DNA of 41,023 nt, from assembly GCA_027730605.1 (NCBI GenBank), contig JAQCGN010000005.1, positions 1-41,023 on the forward strand. Direction: 5' to 3'. The translations under genes and the position numbers were made by a program. The DNA comes from Actinomycetota bacterium. GTDB lineage: Bacteria > Actinomycetota > Actinomycetes > S36-B12 > UBA5976. This document shows, in pieces, positions 16,597 through 23,977 of the stretch; within the stretch, counting starts at the first letter, position 1; each line of letters begins with the position of its first letter. The notes beneath the pieces are model-generated. The model was not told where the DNA came from and did no database searches. It saw only the letters and a program-made list of their open reading frames with translations.

Positions 16597-17762
16597 TATT
16601 CAAAACGCAATGCCTCCACTGGTTTTAATTTGGAAGCTGCTCGCGCTGGCCACACACCAAAGACCACACCAATAAACATGGAAAAGCCAAGGGAGGCCAA
16701 AATGATAGTTGGGCTTAAAGCGAAATTCCATTCACCCAAACTTGCTAAAAAGTAAGCCACAATTTCACCAATGATCACACCAATAATTCCACCAATTAAT
16801 GACAAGACAATGGCTTCGATTAAGAACTGGGTCAGAATTTGTGATTGTTGAGCCCCAATTGCTCGTCTTATTCCTATTTCCCGAGTTCTTTCTCTCACTG
16901 AAACCAACATTATGTTCATGATTCCAATTCCACCCACAACCAAACTAATTGAAGCAATACCACCTAGTAATAATGATAAGAATTGTTCAACAGTTCCAAT
17001 TGCATCCAAAATTTGGCTGGCATCTGTGATCACAAAATCGGCTTCACGGCCCTCTGTGATGTTATGACGAGATTTCAGTAAAGCAGTCAAATTCTTTGTT
17101 ACCTCAGGAACTATTTTTTCATTAACTGTTTGTACGGTAATAGAACTTAAATATGGAGGAACAGCAACGTATTTAAATGCGGTTTCCATCGGGATATATG
17201 CAGTACCCCTTGTTCCAAATCCATCGGCATCATCCAAGATTCCCACAATTGTGAATTCAGTTGAACCAACTGCAATGGAAGAACCAATAGAATAGGCATC
17301 TAATTCTAAATCTTCTGCCAAAGTTGTGCTTAAAACAATTAATCTTGCATCATTTGCATTTATAACATCAGGTAAAAATGAGCCCACGAAAATATCTGGA
17401 TCAACCACAGTTTTGTAATCAGGATCAACCCCCACAATTTGAGATATAGTTGAAGCTTGATTTGAAGAAAGTGTGACTCTTCCTGAAACAGTCTCAGAAA
17501 CTATTTCAATACCTGGTTCTTGAGCAATAGCTTGGGCATCTTCGATGGTAATTGATTGAGGCGTGGTTCCCGTGATTGTTAAGTTTCTGGCACCAAGTCC
17601 TTTAAATTGATCTTGGATTCCAGAAGTTGCACCTTGGGCTACTGATACCAATGCAATAAGTGACATCACACCAATAATTATTCCAAGCATAGTTAAACCC
17701 GAACGAGTTTTTGTAGCAAGAATTCGAGCAAATGCTAATCGGGCAGCTATTAATATATTCAT
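16596..17762 (-). CDS. MacB-like ABC transporter permease (FtsX domain)
   Basis: The 388-residue protein has the MacB layout: one N-terminal helix (about 22-44, following the conserved KTRSGLTMLGIIIGVMSLIAL), a large extracytoplasmic domain (about 50-265) and three C-terminal helices in an FtsX domain that includes GGIGIMNIMLVSVRERTREIG. It would work with the ATPase and adaptor encoded just upstream as an exporter that drives extracytoplasmic conformational change rather than passing substrate through the membrane. The ATG overlaps the ATPase stop (ATGA). The substrate is unknown. Confidence 0.9.
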   Translation of the reverse strand: MNILIAARLAFARILATKTRSGLTMLGIIIGVMSLIALVSVAQGATSGIQDQFKGLGARNLTITGTTPQSITIEDAQAIAQEPGIEIVSETVSGRVTLSSNQASTISQIVGVDPDYKTVVDPDIFVGSFLPDVINANDARLIVLSTTLAEDLELDAYSIGSSIAVGSTEFTIVGILDDADGFGTRGTAYIPMETAFKYVAVPPYLSSITVQTVNEKIVPEVTKNLTALLKSRHNITEGREADFVITDASQILDAIGTVEQFLSLLLGGIASISLVVGGIGIMNIMLVSVRERTREIGIRRAIGAQQSQILTQFLIEAIVLSLIGGIIGVIIGEIVAYFLASLGEWNFALSPTIILASLGFSMFIGVVFGVWPARAASKLKPVEALRFE

Positions 17763-18448
17763 GCTGCACCACTTTCATCATTTATGACTTTGCCGTCTCT
17801 AAGTGTGATTCTTCTTTTTGCTCTCTTTGCAACGTCTAAATCATGAGTGATAAGAACGATGGTCTTTCCTTCTTTATTCAAACTTTCAAACAAATCCATT
17901 ACTTGTTTGCCAGTGTTTGAATCAAGTGCTCCTGTTGGTTCATCAGCCAAAATAAGTGAAGGTTCTGTTACTAGCGCCCTAGCAATTGCCACTCTTTGTT
18001 GTTGCCCACCAGAGAGTTCTGTTGATTGATGAGTATGTCGATCAGCCATTCCAAGTTTGGTTAAAATTTCCATGGCTTTTTTTCTAGCTTCTCGGGCAGG
18101 CACTCCCCTATAAAAAAGTGGTGTTGCCACATTGTCTAGGGCATCTGTTTTTGGAAGAAGAAAAAATGATTGAAAAACAAAGCCAATTGCATAGTTTCTT
18201 AAAGAGGTAAGTTTCTTGTCATTTAATTTAGAAAGGTCTTCACCAGCAACTTTTACTAATCCCGTTGTTGGTTTATCTAAACAGCCAATTAAATTCATCA
18301 TGGTTGACTTACCTGAACCAGAAGCACCCACTATGGCAACAAATTCACCCTTTTGAATTCGAATATCAACACCATCAAGAGCTCGAACTATTGAGGTTCC
18401 TTCACCAAAGGTCTTGGTGACATTGGACATTTCAACAACAACGGTCAT
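17759..18448 (-). CDS. MacB/LolD-type ABC transporter ATP-binding protein
   Basis: The 229-residue cytoplasmic ATPase has Walker A GASGSGKST (about 41-49), the ABC signature LSGGQQQRVAIARAL, Walker B LILADEPTGALD and the switch histidine in VLITHDLDVA. The DEPTGALD form is typical of the MacB/LolD/FtsE subgroup, which fits its FtsX-type partner. It begins two bases after the adaptor stop and overlaps the permease start, so adaptor-ATPase-permease form one operon. Confidence 0.94.
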   Translation of the reverse strand: MTVVVEMSNVTKTFGEGTSIVRALDGVDIRIQKGEFVAIVGASGSGKSTMMNLIGCLDKPTTGLVKVAGEDLSKLNDKKLTSLRNYAIGFVFQSFFLLPKTDALDNVATPLFYRGVPAREARKKAMEILTKLGMADRHTHQSTELSGGQQQRVAIARALVTEPSLILADEPTGALDSNTGKQVMDLFESLNKEGKTIVLITHDLDVAKRAKRRITLRDGKVINDESGAA

Positions 18449-18450
18449 AT

Positions 18451-20001
18451 TTAGTTAGTTTGTCTGCTTCTATTTCTACTTTCACGTTGCTCTGCGAAAG
18501 GATCTTCTGAGGTTGGAAGCTTGCCATCAGCAGATTGTATTCCCAGCACCACTTCATCGCCTGCGCTTATTCCAGATAAAATTTCTACCAATTGTGATCC
18601 TGTTGCCCCAACTTGGACTTCTTTATCTACCGGTAATTTCTTTTCATTCAAGACTTGCACAAAGGTTTCATTACCTTTTTTAATAAGGGCTTGAATAGGC
18701 ACTGCTATTGTTGCCTCTTTGCTTTCCAAAATAATTTTTGCAGTAACCGTCATACCGATTCGCCAAGTTGCAACACTTGGTTCAGCAATTGTGAAAACTT
18801 TAAACTGGGAAACCCCATTTGAATCTGTGGTAGCAACTTGACCAATCTGAGATACTTTGCCACTATCAACATTGCTGCTGTTACCAAGCTTTAATTCAAC
18901 TTTTTGGTCTAATGCCACATTGGCAATGTCATATTCACTGACATTAATTGCAGCAATCATGGATCCTGTTCCAATGGTTGCTAGGGCACTTGAAACCACA
19001 GCACCTGGTGCGGTGAGAATTTCTCTCACTGTTCCATCCACCGGTGATTTAACAGTTTTTGATGTTCCATCAAAATTATTTAATGTCGCTAACACATCAC
19101 CTTGCTTTACGACACTTCCAGGTTTCATGTTGATTTCTTTTACAGTCCATTGTTTTGTGCCAACATTAGATTGACTTGTCACAATAAGGCTTAAGTCAAT
19201 TCCATTCTTAGAAGCCAAAGTTGACTTGTTATTAACATCGATGTCATATGTGAATTCATCAATCAATATTGCATTTGTGTATCTAATACGATCACTTCCT
19301 GCAGGTGTAACATCAACTGTTGCTGTCATCCCAGCTCTTGCAGTAGCAGGCAATGTGTTTGGAGTGGGGGTAATCAAAACAGTAAATTTTGGAGAAGTAC
19401 CACTTCCTGCTGTAGCAGAAGATTTAATTGAGGAAATATAGCCTGAAGTCAATGTGTCTGAAGAATTTATTGCCAAGGCAATTGGAAGTCCCACACTTAA
19501 TTTTGTTGTTTGAGCCTCAGTTACATCAATACTTATAAATATTTTTCCTGCCCCAACAGTTGCAACTGTGCCATTAATTGAAAATCCTTTAACACCATTT
19601 ACCTGCTTTACTCTTCCTGCAACAGGTGATTTTATTTCTTGAAGCGTTCCGTCATAGTTTTTCAATTGCAAAATTGATTGACCTTTGGAAACCAAAGATC
19701 CCTCATCTTTATTAATTTTATTCACAACCCAGGTGTCATTTAGCGTTGTGGGTGTTCCAGAACTAGTTGTAGCAACTCCAGCGATTTTTGTTAAAGTAGC
19801 TGGCGAATCAGCATTAATGTTAAATGTAAATTCATCAACAATTGATCCGGTTGTGGAAACACTGCTTTCAATTACATCTGGTTTTGCACTATATGTTAAA
19901 TAAGTCTCTACTGCTTCTTTATTAGAATTGGTAAAAAAGAATATTCCCCCACCAATAACCACAGCTAAAGTGGCCACAATCGCAACAGTGCGCTTACGCA
20001 T
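18451..20001 (-). CDS. MacA/HlyD-like adaptor with internally duplicated module
   Basis: The 516-residue protein has a basic N-terminus and one anchor helix (about 6-23), so most of it is extracytoplasmic. Two homologous modules follow. Module 1 (about 53-232) has DEFTFNI, TWVVNKINKDEGSLVSKGQ and NYDGTLQEIKSPVAGRVKQV; module 2 (about 246-430) has DEFTYDI, QWTVKEINMKPGSVVKQGD and NFDGTSKTVKSPVDGTVREI. Each module looks like a lipoyl-like hairpin plus beta-barrel domain of HlyD/MacA proteins. The C-terminal part contains VPIQALIKKGNETFVQV and a membrane-proximal domain. I chose the ATG at 20001 (GAGGG upstream) over a TTG one codon earlier. Ordinary adaptors have one module; the duplication is unusual. 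Confidence 0.85.
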   Translation of the reverse strand: MRKRTVAIVATLAVVIGGGIFFFTNSNKEAVETYLTYSAKPDVIESSVSTTGSIVDEFTFNINADSPATLTKIAGVATTSSGTPTTLNDTWVVNKINKDEGSLVSKGQSILQLKNYDGTLQEIKSPVAGRVKQVNGVKGFSINGTVATVGAGKIFISIDVTEAQTTKLSVGLPIALAINSSDTLTSGYISSIKSSATAGSGTSPKFTVLITPTPNTLPATARAGMTATVDVTPAGSDRIRYTNAILIDEFTYDIDVNNKSTLASKNGIDLSLIVTSQSNVGTKQWTVKEINMKPGSVVKQGDVLATLNNFDGTSKTVKSPVDGTVREILTAPGAVVSSALATIGTGSMIAAINVSEYDIANVALDQKVELKLGNSSNVDSGKVSQIGQVATTDSNGVSQFKVFTIAEPSVATWRIGMTVTAKIILESKEATIAVPIQALIKKGNETFVQVLNEKKLPVDKEVQVGATGSQLVEILSGISAGDEVVLGIQSADGKLPTSEDPFAEQRESRNRSRQTN

Positions 20002-20085
20002 CAATCCCTCATTCTTAAAGTCATTTTGATATTTCTAAACTAACACTTCATTGTTTTTGAAGCATTTCCTACATAACCACTTATT

Positions 20086-20129
20086 GCTTAGAAATACCTG
20101 ATAATTGGCTTAGTAATACCTGATAATTG
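20086..20129. repeat. Tandem 22-base direct repeat upstream of the MacAB-like operon
   Basis: Units 20086-20107 and 20108-20129 are adjacent and differ at one base (A at 20092, T at 20114). Each contains AATACCTGATAATTG. They lie directly after the trmB stop and 85 bases upstream of the adaptor start, where an operator for the exporter operon would be expected. Confidence 0.75.
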
Positions 20130-20786
20130 CTATTTACTACCAGAAACTTCCATTATCTCTCGTCCTGCTTCAATACCTTTTCGCTCATACTTTGTTTTAG
20201 GTCGCCAACTTGGACGATTGGTAAGGGTGGAATTAGGCAAAACTTCTATCATTTGTTTTCCATATTCTTGCCAATCAGTGGCAGCAAGTATTTCACCTCC
20301 AGGTTTGAGTTTTCGTTGCATCAAGTCGACAATTTCTGCTCTAAAGAGTCTTCTTTTATTATGTCTTTTCTTAGGCCATGGATCTGGAAAAAATGCATAT
20401 ATTGCTTTTAAGGATTCATCAGAAATCCAGTCACGTAACACTTGAACAGCATCAGAATAACAAACTCTTATGTTAGTCAGATTTTCATTATGGGCACTTT
20501 CGACTAAATGACTAATACTAGGTCGGTGCACTTCAACGGCAATGATTAATGAATTTGGATTTGCTTTAGCAAATCCAATTGTTGACTCTCCACTTCCACA
20601 ACCTATTTCGTATACAACATCTTTGTTGCCAAATAGTTCTTGAAAATTCCATGGACCCTCAGGAAGTTCAAATTTTTTAAAATAGTTTTCTAAAGCAAAA
20701 ATTTGATTCTTTGTGACTCGCCCTCTTCTGGCATGGAAGGTTCGAATCACACCTTTTTCAACCCGGAGTCGCGCATTCTCAAGCAT
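20130..20786 (-). CDS. trmB: tRNA (guanine-N7-)-methyltransferase TrmB
   Basis: TrmB makes m7G46 in the tRNA variable loop using SAM. The 218-residue protein has the SAM-binding motif EIGCGSGEST (from residue 60), the family-specific FFPDPWPKKRHNKRRL (about 132-147) and a C-terminal substrate segment RPKTKYERKGI. N-terminal residues resemble the usual FHARRGR start region. Its ATG is only 18 bases from the divergent nitroreductase ATG, and there is no clear ribosome-binding site, so the transcript may be leaderless. Confidence 0.93.
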   Translation of the reverse strand: MLENARLRVEKGVIRTFHARRGRVTKNQIFALENYFKKFELPEGPWNFQELFGNKDVVYEIGCGSGESTIGFAKANPNSLIIAVEVHRPSISHLVESAHNENLTNIRVCYSDAVQVLRDWISDESLKAIYAFFPDPWPKKRHNKRRLFRAEIVDLMQRKLKPGGEILAATDWQEYGKQMIEVLPNSTLTNRPSWRPKTKYERKGIEAGREIMEVSGSK

Positions 20787-20804
20787 TAGACAATAATTCT
20801 ATTT
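20787..20804. promoter_or_regulatory. 18-base divergent gap with probable overlapping leaderless promoters
   Basis: Only 18 bases separate two divergent start codons. AATAAT (20792-20797) lies seven bases before the nitroreductase ATG, the spacing expected of a -10 box for a leaderless transcript. On the other strand TAGAAT lies nine bases before the trmB ATG. Neither gene has a Shine-Dalgarno sequence. Inference from spacing only. Confidence 0.35.
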
Positions 20805-21377
20805 ATGTCATTTTCAGACAAACCAGCGGCCACAGATGCAGAGCTTCATGAGTTAATTGCAAATAGGTGGAGTCCTCGTTCTTTTGACTCATCACACATA
20901 ATTTCAGACAATGAGTTAGAAACAATAATAGAAGCAGCACGATGGTCACCTTCTTCAATGAATGCCCAACCTTGGCGTTTTTTACTAGGTAAGAGAGGAG
21001 ACAAAAACTTTCAAGGACTAGTTAGCTGCTTAGAAGGAAATAATTTAGATTGGGCACCCAATGCAAGTGCCTTAATTTTAGTTGGCATAACTGCTGAAAA
21101 AATAACCAAAGCTGAAACCTTTGATGCAGGTCTAGCTGTTCATGCCTTATGCACTCAAGCCCTTGCTATGAATTTACATACCCATCAGATGGGTGGTTTT
21201 AATCGAAACAGAGTCAAAGAAGTTTTTTCAATACCTGTAAATATTGACCCAATTGTAATTATTGCAGTTGGAAAAGTCAGTGATCCACAAAAACTTAAAG
21301 CTGAATTAGCTGCAAGAGAATTAGCACCAAGAATTAGAAAGCCATTAAATGAATTAATTCTTCCAGGCTTAAATTGA
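20805..21377 (+). CDS. Nitroreductase-family protein
   Basis: The 190-residue protein has the FMN-binding N-terminus of the nitroreductase family (ANRWSPRSFD, about 19-28; ARWSPSSMNAQPWRF, about 45-59) and the C-terminal FMN segment near HQMGGFNRNRVKEVF. Such enzymes are usually dimeric, FMN-dependent NAD(P)H oxidoreductases with broad substrates; no physiological substrate can be given. The stop overlaps the TTG start of the next gene (TTGA), so they form a small operon. Confidence 0.9.
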   Translation: MSFSDKPAATDAELHELIANRWSPRSFDSSHIISDNELETIIEAARWSPSSMNAQPWRFLLGKRGDKNFQGLVSCLEGNNLDWAPNASALILVGITAEKITKAETFDAGLAVHALCTQALAMNLHTHQMGGFNRNRVKEVFSIPVNIDPIVIIAVGKVSDPQKLKAELAARELAPRIRKPLNELILPGLN

Positions 21378-22039
21378 AAAATTATATTCCTAAATGGTTT
21401 TTCCCATCTAAAACTATTCCAGTAACGCCTTGGAGATCTAATCATTATTGGAAGTCCAAACCTTCCACCATATTTATATTGATTATTGGTTTGTGGCTAT
21501 TTGGAACAGGTGAAGCATTTTTAATTGCTGCTAATGCTGGTGTTTCTCCTTGGACTGTTTTTGCACAAGGAATTTCGGTACAAACCGGTTTAAGTATTGG
21601 CGGAGCTACCTTTGTTACAGGAATAGGTGTTTTATTACTTTGGGTTGCTTTAAAGCAAAAACCAGGGCTTGGAACAGTATTAAATATTATTATTATTTCG
21701 ATTGCTATTGAAGTTATGGTTGAGGTTTTACCAAATCCAACAACTAATTATTTACAAATTATTCAAATACTTTTAGGTATTGCCATTGTTGGTTTAGGAA
21801 GTGGGTTTTATTTAACCTGTCACATGGGCCCAGGCCCTAGAGATGGATTGATGACAAGTATTCATTACAAAACAGGGATCCCAGTAGGAAGAGTGAGATT
21901 GTTCATTGAAATAACAGTCTTAACAGTGGGTTGGATATTAGGTGGCCAAGTAGGTTTAGGAACCTTACTTTTCGGTGTATTAATTGGATACTCTGTAGCA
22001 ACCTGGTTAAAAATTGTGGGAAAAATAACAAGAAAGTAA
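21374..22039 (+). CDS. YczE/YitT-like integral membrane protein
   Basis: The 221-residue protein has about five hydrophobic helices and the family patterns GTGEAFLIAANAGVSPWTVF (about 49-68) and CHMGPGPRDGLMTSIH. These match the YczE/YyaS-type proteins common in actinobacteria, whose function is unknown. The start is a TTG overlapping the nitroreductase stop; no ATG is available before the first helix, so the coupled TTG is the best choice. Confidence 0.75.
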   Translation: MKNYIPKWFFPSKTIPVTPWRSNHYWKSKPSTIFILIIGLWLFGTGEAFLIAANAGVSPWTVFAQGISVQTGLSIGGATFVTGIGVLLLWVALKQKPGLGTVLNIIIISIAIEVMVEVLPNPTTNYLQIIQILLGIAIVGLGSGFYLTCHMGPGPRDGLMTSIHYKTGIPVGRVRLFIEITVLTVGWILGGQVGLGTLLFGVLIGYSVATWLKIVGKITRK

Positions 22040-22062
22040 TTTAGAAGACTTATTGAGGTAAG

Positions 22063-22074
22063 TTAATCTTAATC
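22063..22074 (+). promoter_or_regulatory. Possible -10 region of a leaderless copD-ctaG transcript
   Basis: TAATCT (22064-22069) lies five bases before the GTG start, with TTAGAA 17 bases further upstream at 22041-22046. A GAGG at 22055 is 16 bases from the GTG, too far to serve as a ribosome-binding site. Weak, pattern-only call. Confidence 0.28.
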
Positions 22075-23976
22075 GTGAAAACAAAACACATACTTTTTCT
22101 ATTTTTAGCACCTATAAGTGTTTTACTTACCCTTTTTGTTACTTCATCACTTTGGGTTGTGCCAGCTCCCCTTATTCCAGATAGTGGACCATTTGTTTAC
22201 TTCATAAGACCAATTCTTACTTCACTTGTTTACTCCTTAGGTGTTTGTGTCATCGCATTATTAATAAGTGATGGTATTTTTGTGCCCTTTAAAGGATCCA
22301 ATGCAAAAATTGCTGCCCAAGTCTCACTTGGCCTTTCCGGTGTTTCATTTGCAGCAGCCGTATTTACCTTGGCACAAGCTTTATCGCAGCCACTTTCGTT
22401 GATAGCAAATTTGAATGTCATAGCGACCTACGGATGGGATGTTACAAATGTTCGGGCTTTATTACTGATTGCTTTGATTTCATTTATTTCTTTCTTAGTT
22501 TTGTTAAAACCAAATGTTGATCGAGTTGGATTAGTTGCCGCAATTAATGTGATTGGGCTTTCTTTACCGGCTTTGTTATCTCATGGTGGTGGAGTATCAA
22601 CTCATCAATGGGCTGTGGTCTCGGGATTTACCCATGGTGTTTCTATTGCTTTGTGGATTTCAGGTGTAATTGCAATATTTTTGATTGTTTCCAACAGAGA
22701 CTTAACCCAGGATCAAAAATCTTTAGCCTTACATAAATTTAGTTTTCTTGCAGGATTTGCAGTTATCTCTTTGATTATTAGTGGTTCAATAAATTCCTAC
22801 ACTCGATTAAATAGTCTGATTGAAATAGTATCAACAACTTATGGTCAGTTAGTGATTGCAAAAATCTCTTTATTAATTTCAGCTCTAGTGGTTGCTATTA
22901 ATATTCGTAAAAGATTACAAACAGAGATAAAAAAACTAGTTGGATTAGAAATGGGATTATTACTTTTTACCTTAGGAATTTCTGTGGTTCTAGCATCAAC
23001 TGCATACCCTAAAACTGGTGCAGCGGCATTTACTTTAATTGAATCAATAACGGGATATCCTGAACCAGCAAAATTTGAATTGTCTTATGCTCTTACTACT
23101 TTTGCAATTGAGCCTTTTACATTTTCAGTGGGAATTTTGACTATTGCACTTTATATTTTTGGTGTTTTTAAATTACAAAAACGTGGTGATAGTTGGCCAA
23201 TAGGTAGAAGTATTTGTTGGATTAGTGCTGTATTAATTGGAATGTATGTGACAAACACAATGTTAGGTCGATATGCGATTTTGATGTTTTCTGCTCACAT
23301 GGCTGTTCACATGATTTTAGCCATGGTTGTCCCAATTTTACTTCCACTTGGTGCACCTTTAACTTTAGCTTTAAGAGTTTTACCCCCAAATGAAACAGTA
23401 AGAAATTCTGATTCTCAAGTAAGAAATATACGTGACTGGATAGTTTCATTAATGAATTCAAAATATATTCATACTCTTTCTCATCCCATAATTTCATTTT
23501 TCTTATTCGCCGGTAGCACCTGGGTGCTTTATTTCTCACCCTTGTTAACAGTTTTAATGAGTAGTCATTTAGGTCACTTATTTATGCATGCGCATTTTAT
23601 TTTGTTGGGATATTTATTCTTTTGGAACATTTTAGGAATAGATCCTGCACCAAGAAAAATTCCTGATGGGTTAAGACTTGGTTTAGTTTTTGCAGCAGCC
23701 GTTTTTCACGGCATTTTTGGTTTTATTACTTACTCTGCCGCCTCCCCACTTGGTGGAGGTTGGTTTAGTGAAGTTGCACCAAGTTGGCTTGAAAATCCAA
23801 TTCAGGATCAACAACTAGGTGGTGGTATCGCTTGGGGATTTGGTGAATTGCCGACAATTTTAGTTCTAGCAATATTGGTTTATCAGTGGGCTTCAAGGGA
23901 TGAGAAAACAAGCAGAAGAGTCACTGATAAAGAAATTGATGACTATAACTCGTACTTGAAATCCTTGGATAAGTAA
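22075..23976 (+). CDS. CopD-CtaG fusion: copper import / cytochrome oxidase assembly membrane protein
   Basis: The 633-residue protein has roughly 15-16 hydrophobic helices. The N-terminal half (to about 330) resembles CopD-family copper-resistance proteins (LSHGGGVSTHQWAVVSGFTH). The C-terminal half (about 365-600) resembles the CtaG/caa3 oxidase assembly factor family, with MFSAHMAVHMILAMVVPILL and HLGHLFMHAHFILLGYLFFW supplying possible copper-binding histidines and methionines. Such fusions are common in actinobacteria and probably deliver copper to the CuA/CuB sites of cytochrome c oxidase. The start is a GTG without a clear ribosome-binding site. It ends one base from the opposed glnE stop. 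Confidence 0.85.
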   Translation: MKTKHILFLFLAPISVLLTLFVTSSLWVVPAPLIPDSGPFVYFIRPILTSLVYSLGVCVIALLISDGIFVPFKGSNAKIAAQVSLGLSGVSFAAAVFTLAQALSQPLSLIANLNVIATYGWDVTNVRALLLIALISFISFLVLLKPNVDRVGLVAAINVIGLSLPALLSHGGGVSTHQWAVVSGFTHGVSIALWISGVIAIFLIVSNRDLTQDQKSLALHKFSFLAGFAVISLIISGSINSYTRLNSLIEIVSTTYGQLVIAKISLLISALVVAINIRKRLQTEIKKLVGLEMGLLLFTLGISVVLASTAYPKTGAAAFTLIESITGYPEPAKFELSYALTTFAIEPFTFSVGILTIALYIFGVFKLQKRGDSWPIGRSICWISAVLIGMYVTNTMLGRYAILMFSAHMAVHMILAMVVPILLPLGAPLTLALRVLPPNETVRNSDSQVRNIRDWIVSLMNSKYIHTLSHPIISFFLFAGSTWVLYFSPLLTVLMSSHLGHLFMHAHFILLGYLFFWNILGIDPAPRKIPDGLRLGLVFAAAVFHGIFGFITYSAASPLGGGWFSEVAPSWLENPIQDQQLGGGIAWGFGELPTILVLAILVYQWASRDEKTSRRVTDKEIDDYNSYLKSLDK

Positions 23977-23977
23977 A

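Noticed and set aside
17759-20001. Exporter operon as a drug-resistance or bacteriocin-immunity system
   Set aside because: No peptide precursor, two-component system or resistance gene is nearby; only a general MacAB-like exporter can be supported.
20127-20445. Open frames on the plus strand opposite trmB
   Set aside because: They overlap well-supported trmB motifs, have no ribosome-binding site and show no family-like pattern.
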